Of a stretch of 16,099 nt of DNA, positions 8,005 to 15,868 are shown piece by piece. A program made the translations under genes and the position numbers. The first letter of the stretch is position 1. The number at the start of each line of letters is the position of its first letter. This stretch comes from CALRBF01 sp964646465 (lineage in GTDB: Bacteria; Patescibacteriota; Minisyncoccia; SW-4-49-11): assembly GCA_964646465.1 (NCBI GenBank), contig CAZYEN010000041.1, positions 1-16,099 of the forward strand, read 5' to 3'. The notes under the pieces were generated by a model, which was not told the DNA's origin, searched no databases, and was given only the letters and a program-made list of their open reading frames with translations.

Positions 8005-9306
8005 ATGCCAAGAGCAATATTAAAAAAGTTAAAATTACCATATCATCTGATATTGCACTATGCAGTAAACTTTTTACTTGGTAGACCAAGTGAGTCTTTA
8101 ATAGTTATCGGTATTACAGGTACAAAAGGTAAGACTAGTACAGTCTATACTTTGTATCAGACCTTGATTAAATTAGGACTAAAGGTTGGTCTTACTTCTT
8201 CAGTCTATTCTAGTAATGGGAAAGAATTATCTAAGAATAAAATTAGAAACTCTATGCCTGGTAGAGGTCAGATTCATAGACTAATGCGAGAGGCTAAGAA
8301 TAATGGAGCTACAGTGTTTATAGTAGAAGTTACCAGTGAGGGACTGGCACAAAATCGGCATAGAGGCATACATTTTGACTCGGTGGTAATTACTAATTTA
8401 TACCCTGAGCACTTAGGGGCTCATGGAGGGTTTGAGAATTATAAGAAAGCCAAAGGATTATTATTCCAATCTTTTGATAAATCAAAATCTAAAAAAATCA
8501 ACTCTAAAATTATTGAGCCTCTCTCTTGGGTGAATCAAGATGATGAACATCAAGAATATTATCGTCATCTTACTCGCAAAACAGTATACTCTACTGGTAA
8601 GTCCAGTCAAGCTACTCTTCAAATGCTATCTATTAAATCAGACCAAAATGGGCTAGACTTTAGCTACCAAGATAATAATACTAAACAAAAATATATTGTA
8701 AAAACTCCAGTCTTGGGTGAGTTTATGGGGTATAATTTATTATTTGTTATTGGTATTGCTAATTGGTTGGGCTATGATTATGATAAGATTAATAAGGTTT
8801 TATCTAATCTAAATGACATTCCAGGTAGAATGAATAAAGTATCTACTAATCCTACTGTATTTGTGGATTATGCTCATATTCCAGAGGCTTTAGAAAAAGT
8901 TTATCAAACTATTAACTCTAGCTTTAAGGGTAAAAACAGTAAAACTATTGCGATCTTGGGCTCTTGTGGAGGTGGTAGAGATACTTGGAAAAGATCTCCA
9001 ATGGGGAAGGTTGCTGGTGAGATGAATGATTATGTTATCATTACTGATGAGGATCCTTATGATGAGAACCCACAGGATATTATTGATGAAGTTTTTGCTG
9101 GAGTGCTGGAATCTGAAAAACAAGAAAATAAAAATGCTTGGAGAATTTTATCTCGTCGGGAGGCTTTCAAAAAGGCTATAGAATTAGCTCATAGTGAGGA
9201 TATAATTATCATCACAGGCAAAGGTAGCGAGACTAGTATTATGAGAGCCGGGGGGGTAAAAGAAAACTGGAATGATACAGAAGAAATCTTAAAATTATTA
9301 AAGTAA
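8005..9306 (+). CDS. MurE-like Mur ligase lacking the usual N-terminal domain
   Basis: This is an ATP-dependent amino-acid ligase of the Mur family, most like MurE, which adds the third residue to the UDP-MurNAc peptide. The P-loop GITGTKGKTST is at 36-46. EVTSEG (108-113), FDSVVITNLYPEHLGAHGG (124-142) and the AKGLLF segment (149-154, K150 being the probable carbamylated lysine) follow MurE order. The C-terminal domain has DYAHIPEAL (288-296), GSCGGGRDTWKRSPMG (319-334) and GKGSE (405-409, usually GKGHE). Only ~30 residues precede the P-loop, so MurE's N-terminal UDP-MurNAc-binding domain is missing (433 residues against about 490). The substrate motif DNPR is replaced by EDPY (349-352), so diaminopimelate specificity is not supported. 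The gene is 6 bases from murA. A different Mur-type amide ligase is possible. Confidence 0.82.
   Translation: MPRAILKKLKLPYHLILHYAVNFLLGRPSESLIVIGITGTKGKTSTVYTLYQTLIKLGLKVGLTSSVYSSNGKELSKNKIRNSMPGRGQIHRLMREAKNNGATVFIVEVTSEGLAQNRHRGIHFDSVVITNLYPEHLGAHGGFENYKKAKGLLFQSFDKSKSKKINSKIIEPLSWVNQDDEHQEYYRHLTRKTVYSTGKSSQATLQMLSIKSDQNGLDFSYQDNNTKQKYIVKTPVLGEFMGYNLLFVIGIANWLGYDYDKINKVLSNLNDIPGRMNKVSTNPTVFVDYAHIPEALEKVYQTINSSFKGKNSKTIAILGSCGGGRDTWKRSPMGKVAGEMNDYVIITDEDPYDENPQDIIDEVFAGVLESEKQENKNAWRILSRREAFKKAIELAHSEDIIIITGKGSETSIMRAGGVKENWNDTEEILKLLK
9250..9256 (+). repeat. G7 homopolymer inside the Mur ligase gene
   Basis: Seven consecutive G residues encode the Ala-Gly-Gly-Val stretch near residues 415-418 of the Mur ligase. 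A G run this long stands out in such an AT-rich sequence and could slip during replication or sequencing. A frame change here would alter the last ~17 residues. Confidence 0.6.
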
Positions 9307-9312
9307 AGGTAT

Positions 9313-10587
9313 ATGTCAAAGTTTAAAATTAAAGGTAATCAATTTGGGATAAAAGGTGAAATACCAGTCTATGGAGCTAAGAACTCAGCTATAAAGTTAT
9401 TGCCAGCTACACTTTTATTAGATGGGACAACTATTTTACATAATATTCCAGATATTGAGGATATTAGAGATATGATTAAAATCCTAGAAGCTCTAGGAGC
9501 TAAGGTAAATAAAGTGGCACATCATTCTTATAATATAGATACTACATCAGTTAATACAAATATTATTCCCACAGATTTAGCAGTCAAAATGAGAGCCTCA
9601 TTTCTATTTATTGCTCCCTTATTGATCAAATTTGGAGAGGTTATTTTTCCTCATCCGGGTGGAGATTCTATCGGAAGAAGGCCGATTGATATGACTTTAG
9701 AAAGTTTATCTTTAATGGGAGCTGAGGTAGTAGAGGAAAATAATCAGTATATTTTTAGACTGCCACATAAATCTCTCAAGGGAATAGAATATGTTTTTAA
9801 GTGGATTTCTCATACTGCCACCGAACATTTGATTATGGCGGCAGTTAAAGCTAAAGGTACAACTACTATTTATAATGCAGCTTTAGAACCTGAAATTCAA
9901 GCTCTTTGTGATATGTTGAGATTAGCTGGGGCTAAGATTACTGGTGATGGGACTTCTGAGGTTATAATTGAAGGGGTAGATACTTTGGGTTTAAATCCTT
10001 TTGAATATACTAATATTCCAGATAGACTAGAAGCAGGAACTTTTGCTATATTAGGAGCTTTAACTAGAAGCGATATTAAGATAACAGGTATTGAACCTAA
10101 GCATTTAAGAGTATTTTGGAAATTCTTAGATTTAGTTGGAGTAGATTATAAATTGGGTTATGATTTTATACAAATTATATCTCATAATAAGCCTTATCGA
10201 GGATTACAACTAAAAACTCATGAATACCCTGGGTTTGTAACAGACTTGCAAGCACCATTTACTCTTTTATTAACTCAGGCTGAGGGTACTTCAGTGGTGC
10301 AAGAGACTATTTTTGATGGAAGATTATTCTATACCGATATTTTGAATCAAATGGGGGCTAATATTATTATGTGTGATCCGTATCGAGTTGTGGTCAATGG
10401 CCCAACAAAGTTATATGGACGAAAAATTGAAAGCCCTGATATTAGAGCTGGGATGACATTTCTATTAGCAGCACTAATTTCCGAGAGAGACAGTATTATT
10501 GATAATATTCATCATATAGATAGAGGTTATGAGCAAATTGAGCAGAGATTAATTCAGTTGGGATTTGATATAGTGAGAGTAAATTAA
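9313..10587 (+). CDS. murA: UDP-N-acetylglucosamine 1-carboxyvinyltransferase
   Basis: MurA transfers enolpyruvate from PEP to UDP-GlcNAc, the committed cytoplasmic step of peptidoglycan synthesis. The 424-residue length is normal for the two-domain inside-out alpha/beta barrel. K23-N24 lie in GAKNSAIKLLP, and VKMRASFLFIAPLL carries R94. The catalytic loop reads PGGDSIGRRPID, with D118 where most MurA proteins have the fosfomycin-reactive cysteine. FVTDLQAPF contains the general-base-type D311, and SPDIRAG contains R378. HHIDRGYEQIEQRL near the end is typical. The gene is 6 bases after the Mur ligase gene. EPSP synthase is excluded by the MurA-specific motifs. The short AAAGG before the start is only three bases from ATG and is unlikely to be a working ribosome site. 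Confidence 0.96.
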   Translation: MSKFKIKGNQFGIKGEIPVYGAKNSAIKLLPATLLLDGTTILHNIPDIEDIRDMIKILEALGAKVNKVAHHSYNIDTTSVNTNIIPTDLAVKMRASFLFIAPLLIKFGEVIFPHPGGDSIGRRPIDMTLESLSLMGAEVVEENNQYIFRLPHKSLKGIEYVFKWISHTATEHLIMAAVKAKGTTTIYNAALEPEIQALCDMLRLAGAKITGDGTSEVIIEGVDTLGLNPFEYTNIPDRLEAGTFAILGALTRSDIKITGIEPKHLRVFWKFLDLVGVDYKLGYDFIQIISHNKPYRGLQLKTHEYPGFVTDLQAPFTLLLTQAEGTSVVQETIFDGRLFYTDILNQMGANIIMCDPYRVVVNGPTKLYGRKIESPDIRAGMTFLLAALISERDSIIDNIHHIDRGYEQIEQRLIQLGFDIVRVN

Positions 10588-10590
10588 AGA

Positions 10591-10609
10591 TATAATTATA
10601 AGCTATAAT
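10591..10609 (+). promoter_or_regulatory. Tandem TATAAT elements upstream of the rel gene
   Basis: Two TATAAT hexamers (10591-10596 and 10604-10609) lie in the 35-base gap after murA. The first ends 26 bases before the ATG, matching the spacing at the other promoters here, but lacks the TG extension. The second would leave a leader of only about 7 bases. Confidence 0.4.
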
Positions 10610-10622
10610 ATAAGTTTTAGAA

Positions 10623-12113
10623 ATGAATAGTATTAGTAAAGATAATCTAGAATTAGCAAGTCACCAACTCTGGAATGTACTAAAACCACATTTAGAATAT
10701 CTTTCAAAGACTGATTTAGAGCAGGTTGAAATAGCTTTTATACAAATGATAGAAGCCCATCAAGAGCAAAGACGCAAGAGTGGCGATTTCTATATCATTC
10801 ACCCAGTTTCAGCCTGTATTATACTAGCAGATATGCAATTAGACCGAGACACTTTAATTGCAATGTTACTCCATGATGTTCCTGAAGATACTGAAGTTAG
10901 TCTGACTAAATTGTCTAAGATATTCAGTCGTGAGGTTATTTTTCTAATTTCAGGAGTAACGAAACTATCTGTTATTAAGTATAAAGGCGAGGATAGATAT
11001 GCTGAGAATTTAAGAAGAATGTTTGTGGCCATGAGCCGTGATATTAGAGTTATCTTTATCAAGCTGGCAGATAGACTCCATAATCTAGAAACTTTGTCGG
11101 CTCTTCCCCCAGAAAAGGCTCAAAGAATTGCTCTTGAGAGTTTGGAAATATATGCCCCAATTGCAGAGAGATTAGGAATGGGTAAATTGCAAGAAAAATT
11201 AGAAAATTTAAGTTTTCCCTATGCCTATTCTAAGGAATATAAATCATTAGTCTTGCAAGTTAAACAAGAATATACTACAAGACAAGAGATTTTAGAGAAA
11301 ATTGAATTGAATTTAAAAAATATTTTACAATCAGAGAATATAAACTATAATCGATTATATGGCAGAGCTAAAAAATATTATTCTTTATATAAAAAATTAG
11401 GTGCAGGTAAAAAGTTAGAGCAGGTGTATGATTTAATAGCTTTGAGAATTATAACTCCGGATTTAGCTACTTGTTATCAGGTATTTGCAGTTATACAATC
11501 ATATTTTGAGCCATTGCCAAATAGAGTCAAAGATTATATTGCCAGTCCAAAGGATAATGGATATCAAAGTATCCATACCACAGTTAGAGACAGACAGACA
11601 GATACCATCTTTGAAGTTCAAATTAGAACAGAAGAAATGCATGAATACTGTGAATACGGAGTGGCTTCACATTGGATCTATAAGCAAAAATCAGATTTAG
11701 ATAAACATTCTTTTGTCGATACGGATAGATTTAAGTGGATTCAAGATTTAGTCAATTTAGGTAAAGAACCTTTATCTGAAGAAGAATATTTACAACATGT
11801 AAAATTAGATTTATTTCAAGATCAAATTTTTGTAATGACTCCAAAAGGAGATGTTATTCGATTATTACAAGGATCCACTGCTCTTGACTTTGCCTTTCGA
11901 ATACATCAAGATATTGGAAAACATGCTGTATTATCTAAAGTTAATGGTAGCCCAGTCAAATTGTCTCAGATTTTACAAAATGGAGATACAGTAGAAATTA
12001 TTACTGATAAAAAACAAAAACCACATCGAGACTGGCTTAATATAGTTAAAACAGGTTCTGCTGCTCGAGCCATCCGTAATAATTTAAGAAAACAAGGAGT
12101 AAAATTAGGATAA
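10623..12113 (+). CDS. RelA/SpoT-family (p)ppGpp synthetase/hydrolase, short form
   Basis: The protein makes and probably degrades the alarmone (p)ppGpp. The N-terminal HD hydrolase domain is intact: H60 in HPVSA, H84-D85 in LLHDVPEDT, and D150 in KLADRLHNL. The synthetase domain follows with GRAKKYYSLYKKL (247-259), RVKD at 301-304 (the RxKD form found in bifunctional Rel/SpoT enzymes, where monofunctional RelA has ExDD), NGYQSIHTT (312-320) and EVQIRT (331-336). A TGS domain spans about 398-462. The chain stops at 496 residues, so the helical, zinc-finger and ACT/RRM domains that sense stalled ribosomes in ~700-residue Rel proteins are absent. It has its own probable promoter and lies between murA and mreB. 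The reading frame is clean to a TAA stop, so the shortness looks genuine and not like a frameshift. Confidence 0.92.
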   Translation: MNSISKDNLELASHQLWNVLKPHLEYLSKTDLEQVEIAFIQMIEAHQEQRRKSGDFYIIHPVSACIILADMQLDRDTLIAMLLHDVPEDTEVSLTKLSKIFSREVIFLISGVTKLSVIKYKGEDRYAENLRRMFVAMSRDIRVIFIKLADRLHNLETLSALPPEKAQRIALESLEIYAPIAERLGMGKLQEKLENLSFPYAYSKEYKSLVLQVKQEYTTRQEILEKIELNLKNILQSENINYNRLYGRAKKYYSLYKKLGAGKKLEQVYDLIALRIITPDLATCYQVFAVIQSYFEPLPNRVKDYIASPKDNGYQSIHTTVRDRQTDTIFEVQIRTEEMHEYCEYGVASHWIYKQKSDLDKHSFVDTDRFKWIQDLVNLGKEPLSEEEYLQHVKLDLFQDQIFVMTPKGDVIRLLQGSTALDFAFRIHQDIGKHAVLSKVNGSPVKLSQILQNGDTVEIITDKKQKPHRDWLNIVKTGSAARAIRNNLRKQGVKLG

Positions 12114-12116
12114 AGA

Positions 12117-12125
12117 TGGTATAAT
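12117..12125 (+). promoter_or_regulatory. Extended -10 promoter for mreB
   Basis: TGGTATAAT begins four bases after the rel stop codon and ends 25 bases before the mreB ATG. No -35 hexamer is visible at normal spacing; the extended TG probably compensates. The gap is only 37 bases, so mreB can have its own promoter and also receive readthrough. Confidence 0.6.
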
Positions 12126-12150
12126 AGTATAAAGATAGTTAAGAATTGAT

Positions 12151-13152
12151 ATGTCAAAAAGAATAGGTATAGATTTAGGTACAGCAAATGTATTGGTATT
12201 TTTACCCAATAAAGGAATTGTGATCAATGAACCTTCAGTAGTAGCGGTAGATCTTTATAATAACTCTATTTTAGCAGTTGGTAATCAAGCCAAAGAAATG
12301 ATTGGGAGAACTCCAGACGGAATCAAGGCAGTCAGGCCAATTCGAGACGGAGTCATTGCTGATTATCGTATGACGGAAGCTTTAATCGGTTATTTAATTC
12401 AAAAAGTTAGTGGTAGGATCAGAGTCTTCAGGCCAGATTGTATTATATCTGTCCCAGCCTCTATTACATCTACTGAGAAAAGAGCAGTAATTGAAGTTGC
12501 CTTGAATGTGGGAGCAAAAAACGCCTATGTAGTAAAAGAACCAATTTTAGCAGCCTTAGGAGCAGGTATTCCTATTGATATTCCTTCGGGCAGTATGGTT
12601 ATTGATATTGGAGGTGGGACAACTGAAGTAGGAGTTATTTCTTTAGGAGGAATTGTAGCCTTTGCCTCAGCCAGAGTAGCTGGAGATAAATTGACGGAAG
12701 CCATCGTGACTCATATTAAGAAGAAATATAGCTTAGCTATTGGGGAGCAAACTGCTGAAGATATCAAAAAACAACTAGGTTCTGCTCTACCAATTGAAAC
12801 TGATACCATGGATATTAGAGGGCGAGATGTCTTGACTGGGTTACCTAAAAATGTCACCATTACCTCAGAAGAGGTTACTATTGCTATGCAAGCGGAGCTA
12901 AGAGAAATTATTCAAACAGTTAAAAATGTACTACAAGAAACTCCGCCAGAACTTGCTAGTGATATTATAGAAAAGGGGATTGTAATAACTGGAGGAGGAG
13001 CATTACTCAAAAATATAGCAGAACTCATATTTAAGTCAACTGGTGTTCCTTGTAGTATCGCCGAAGATCCTCTCTATTGTGTAGCTAAAGGTACAGGTAT
13101 AATGTTAGACAGTCTAGATAAATATAAGAGAGTACTAGGTTATCAAAGATAA
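12151..13152 (+). CDS. mreB: Rod shape-determining protein MreB
   Basis: MreB is an actin-like ATPase that forms membrane-bound filaments and guides side-wall peptidoglycan synthesis. Its 333 residues match the family length. The phosphate-1 loop is GIDLGTAN at 6-13, the conserved E130 lies in VVKEPILAALGAG, the phosphate-2 loop is DIGGGTTE at 152-159, and the adenosine motif is TGGGALLKN at about 280-288. MreB is favoured over FtsA or ParM by the VNEPSVVA-like segment (INEPSVVAV), RPIRDGVIADY and the overall length. It is preceded by an extended -10 promoter and followed 20 bases later by a glycosyltransferase gene; mreC, mreD and rodA are not adjacent. Its presence implies an elongated or rod-like growth mode. 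Confidence 0.96.
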   Translation: MSKRIGIDLGTANVLVFLPNKGIVINEPSVVAVDLYNNSILAVGNQAKEMIGRTPDGIKAVRPIRDGVIADYRMTEALIGYLIQKVSGRIRVFRPDCIISVPASITSTEKRAVIEVALNVGAKNAYVVKEPILAALGAGIPIDIPSGSMVIDIGGGTTEVGVISLGGIVAFASARVAGDKLTEAIVTHIKKKYSLAIGEQTAEDIKKQLGSALPIETDTMDIRGRDVLTGLPKNVTITSEEVTIAMQAELREIIQTVKNVLQETPPELASDIIEKGIVITGGGALLKNIAELIFKSTGVPCSIAEDPLYCVAKGTGIMLDSLDKYKRVLGYQR

Positions 13153-13172
13153 AAATAATTAAAGAATATTAT

Positions 13173-14261
13173 ATGAAAATAGCTATTGATGCTTCAAAAT
13201 TAGAAATAGACAATAAAACTGGTACAGAATATTATGCTCAAAATCTAATTTTAGGTTTATTAAAAGCAATCCCAGACACTCATCAAATTATTTTATACTC
13301 AAGATCATCTTTATCTAAATCAATATTAGACTTACACCCTAATATCACTAATAGTATTATTCAGACTAAATTTTTATGGACATTATACGGCCTGTCATGG
13401 GCTTTGCTAAAAGATAAACCAGATAGATTTTACACTCCAGCCAGTATTATCCCACCAATTCATCCAAAGAAAAGTATTATAGTTATTCATGGTTTAGAGT
13501 ATGAAGTTTTTCCACAAGCATATTCTTTATTTAGATTTTGGCATTTAGCTATTTTCACTAAGCTATCAGCTATTTGGGCATCAACTATAATCACTCCCAG
13601 TCAATCTACCAAAGATGACCTTTCAAGTGAATATGAGATTAATCCTGATAAAATTAAAGTAGTCTCGTCAGGTATTCCAAGCCTAGATTTTAATCATAAT
13701 GAGAAGATAAAGGCATCAGTTACAGAATTATGTGATGCAAAATATCTCTTATTTATTGGAAGAAAAGAATTAAGAAAAAATTTAATTACAATTATTGATG
13801 CCTTTAATTTAGTAAAATTGAGCCATCCAGATTTAAAATTAGTTCTAGCTGGTATTCCAGGATATGGATATCAAGATATAGCTAAAGCCATAGATAAATC
13901 GGAGTATAAAAAAGATATTATCAATCTCAATCGAGTTAATAATTTAGAAAAATTGACATTATATAAAAATGCAAAAGCTGTACTATACCCATCCTATTAT
14001 GAGGGATTTGGCTTTCCAATTTTAGAAGCTTTGAAGAAAGGTGTCTCAGTTATTGCCTCAGATATTCCAAGTTCTAGAGAAATTGGTAGCTCTATGATAA
14101 AATATGTAGAGGTGGATGATATTAAAGCTTGGGCTAAAATGATTATAGAATTAGTAGACACTGATTTATCTAAAGAAGATATCAAAGCTCTTAAAACATA
14201 TAGTGAAAAATTCAACTTTAAAGACACCATAGAAAATACTAAAAATATTATTTTAAAATAA
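13173..14261 (+). CDS. GT4-family glycosyltransferase
   Basis: This is a retaining GT-B glycosyltransferase that moves sugar from a nucleotide donor to a lipid, glycan or protein acceptor. The start MKIAIDASKL followed by GTEYYAQNLILGLL (17-30) is the typical acceptor-side opening. The donor-side domain has YLLFIGRKELRKN (191-203) and EGFGFPILEALKKG (277-290), the E-x7-E motif of GT4, followed by VIASDIPSSREI. The 362-residue length is standard. No signal peptide or membrane segment is evident, so it probably acts at the inner membrane face. It lies 20 bases after mreB and 2 bases before a membrane protein gene. The sugar donor and acceptor cannot be read from the sequence; a surface polysaccharide or glycolipid role is plausible. 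Confidence 0.9.
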   Translation: MKIAIDASKLEIDNKTGTEYYAQNLILGLLKAIPDTHQIILYSRSSLSKSILDLHPNITNSIIQTKFLWTLYGLSWALLKDKPDRFYTPASIIPPIHPKKSIIVIHGLEYEVFPQAYSLFRFWHLAIFTKLSAIWASTIITPSQSTKDDLSSEYEINPDKIKVVSSGIPSLDFNHNEKIKASVTELCDAKYLLFIGRKELRKNLITIIDAFNLVKLSHPDLKLVLAGIPGYGYQDIAKAIDKSEYKKDIINLNRVNNLEKLTLYKNAKAVLYPSYYEGFGFPILEALKKGVSVIASDIPSSREIGSSMIKYVEVDDIKAWAKMIIELVDTDLSKEDIKALKTYSEKFNFKDTIENTKNIILK

Positions 14262-14263
14262 AT

Positions 14264-14950
14264 ATGGCAAACATTATAAAAAAGAGAAATCCTTGGAAAC
14301 AAATTATAACTTTTAGTTTCACTACTATTCCTTTTTTCTCTGTTTATTATGTAGGTACAGTTTATGAATCTGTACCATTAATTGAAATGGTATTAAAGGG
14401 ATTTACTAATACAGGTTATTTATTAATAGGACTTTCATTAATACTAGGCCCTTTAGCTAAATTTTGGAATTATTTTGATAAGCTCTTAACCTATCGAAAA
14501 CAGTTAGGTATAATTGGATTTATGTATGCCTTAATTCATGGAGTGGTGGGTACAATTATATATATATTGCCAAACCCTGATATTCTCAATACAAATTACT
14601 GGGCGGTGGCTTTGGGTATAATTGCTTTATATTTGTTTTTTATTTGCTATGCTATTTCTGAGATTATAGTAATAAAAACATTGGGCCCTAAGAGATGGAG
14701 AAGATTAATCAGATATGTAAGCTATACTGCTTTTCTATTAGTAACTATGCATATATACCTAGCAAAACTACAAGTCTGGCAAGACTATATAAATTCAGAT
14801 ATTTTATTTCCTCCATTATCTTTGATCTTATTTAGTTTTGGTATATTTGTGCTTGGATTTAGATTTTATACTTTTATTTATGATACTTTGGCTCTTGGGT
14901 ACGCTGCCATCAATACTGTTATTAAAGAAAGTCATAAATCAGCTGACTAG
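14264..14950 (+). CDS. Ferric reductase-like transmembrane (MsrQ/YedZ-related) protein
   Basis: The 228-residue protein has about six hydrophobic helices (roughly 13-30, 50-67, 83-102, 112-135, 150-167 and 180-205) and resembles the haem-binding core of the ferric reductase-like family. YRKQLGIIGFMYALIH (77-92) corresponds to the RRxLGxxxFxYxxLH motif with haem-type H92. LGPKRWRRLIRYVSY...MHIY (140-165) corresponds to the second haem segment with H163. In MsrQ a further His occurs in RLHRL; here that position is I149. It could carry electrons across the membrane with fewer haems. No MsrP partner or flavin domain is adjacent. It starts 2 bases after the glycosyltransferase gene and overlaps the 3' end of miaA by 29 bases on the opposite strand. 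Confidence 0.72.
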   Translation: MANIIKKRNPWKQIITFSFTTIPFFSVYYVGTVYESVPLIEMVLKGFTNTGYLLIGLSLILGPLAKFWNYFDKLLTYRKQLGIIGFMYALIHGVVGTIIYILPNPDILNTNYWAVALGIIALYLFFICYAISEIIVIKTLGPKRWRRLIRYVSYTAFLLVTMHIYLAKLQVWQDYINSDILFPPLSLILFSFGIFVLGFRFYTFIYDTLALGYAAINTVIKESHKSAD

Positions 14951-15836
14951 TCTTAGTCAATAATTCCTTATCATTAGCTTCAAACCAATGAATTTCTGGC
15001 ATACGGTGAAACCAAGTCATTTGTCTTCTAGCATATTGATATTCTGATTGAATATATTTATTTTTCATAGTCTCATAATCAATTTTTTTATCCAGATAAT
15101 CACATATAGCAATAGTGCCTAGTCCCAATTGTTGAACTTTACTTTGGGCTGTATTTAATGGTAATCTTTCATTTAAGATTAATCTTATCTTTGCAACTTC
15201 CTCAATGGCACCTTGTGCTAGTCTTTCTTCCACTCGAGTCGTAATTTTATCTTTTATATCACTTAAGTCAGATTTTAAGCCAATCAATAGAGGTTTATAG
15301 ATAGTGAATGGTTTTGTGTTGATGGGCTTAGTTTCAAAAGTATTTTTTTCAATGGCTCGGATTAATCTAATAGGATTATTCCAATCAGATTGGTTCAGAT
15401 TAATTTGAGGGTTTAGTGATAAAAGTTTATTTTGCAGCTCTAATTTATTTAATTGAGACAATTTTTGTCGTAATTGATTTTGAATAGGTATATTAGATAG
15501 CTGATAATCATATATAATAGACTCAATATATAGGCCAGTTCCACCTACGAGAAAGGGTAGCTTTTGTTTTGTTTTTAATTCTTGTAAAATAGATTTTACC
15601 TCCTTTTGAAATACAGCAACATTATAATCTTCCCAAAGTTCTTTTATATCGAGCATATAATGTGGTACTTTTTGCATTTCATTAATTGTAATTTTACCAC
15701 TACCAATATCAAAGTTTTTATAAATTTGTCTAGAATCGGCAGAGATTATTGCTCCAGAAAATTTCTGAGCTAATTTTATAGATAGCTTAGATTTTCCAAT
15801 CGCAGTTGGTCCTAAAATAGTAATAATAGATTGCAT
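14922..15836 (-). CDS. miaA: tRNA dimethylallyltransferase
   Basis: MiaA transfers a dimethylallyl group to N6 of A37 in tRNAs that read UNN codons, helping reading-frame maintenance. The P-loop GPTAIGKS is at 9-16. SADSRQIYKNFDIGSGK (32-48) is the family's substrate-binding segment, followed by PHYMLDI (58-64), VGGTGLYI (97-104) and a NPIRLIRAIE helix. The C-terminal RRQMTWFHR is also characteristic. At 304 residues the length is normal. It is the only minus-strand gene here. Its 3' end overlaps the preceding membrane-protein gene by 29 bases, and its start faces a DNA methyltransferase across a 55-base symmetric promoter region. No MiaB gene is visible. Confidence 0.95.
   Translation of the reverse strand: MQSIITILGPTAIGKSKLSIKLAQKFSGAIISADSRQIYKNFDIGSGKITINEMQKVPHYMLDIKELWEDYNVAVFQKEVKSILQELKTKQKLPFLVGGTGLYIESIIYDYQLSNIPIQNQLRQKLSQLNKLELQNKLLSLNPQINLNQSDWNNPIRLIRAIEKNTFETKPINTKPFTIYKPLLIGLKSDLSDIKDKITTRVEERLAQGAIEEVAKIRLILNERLPLNTAQSKVQQLGLGTIAICDYLDKKIDYETMKNKYIQSEYQYARRQMTWFHRMPEIHWFEANDKELLTKTSQLIYDFL
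14944..14959. terminator. Hairpin at the convergent gene ends
   Basis: TGACTA (14944-14949), a four-base loop, and TAGTCA (14954-14959) form a perfect six-pair inverted repeat over the stop codon of the membrane protein and inside the last codons of miaA. It may serve as a terminator in both directions, but no strong T-run follows on either strand. Confidence 0.35.
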
Positions 15837-15857
15837 ATAGACGTATTTGGGTAAATA

Positions 15858-15866
15858 TGGTATAAT
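15858..15866 (+). promoter_or_regulatory. Extended -10 promoter for the DNA methyltransferase
   Basis: TGGTATAAT ends 25 bases before the methyltransferase ATG. It forms the left half of a perfect inverted repeat with the miaA -10 element, separated only by GA, so the two promoters overlap. Confidence 0.6.
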
Positions 15867-15868
15867 GA

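Noticed and set aside
9305..9309. AAAGG as a Shine-Dalgarno site for murA
   Set aside because: It is only three bases from the ATG and overlaps the previous stop codon; no other gene here has such a motif.
15831..15836. TTGCAT as a -35 box for the methyltransferase
   Set aside because: It is 24 bases from the -10 element, too far, and it is simply the complement of the miaA start.
2..15836. Alternative genetic code with UGA as Gly
   Set aside because: TGA ends three genes at sensible family lengths and no gene has an internal TGA.
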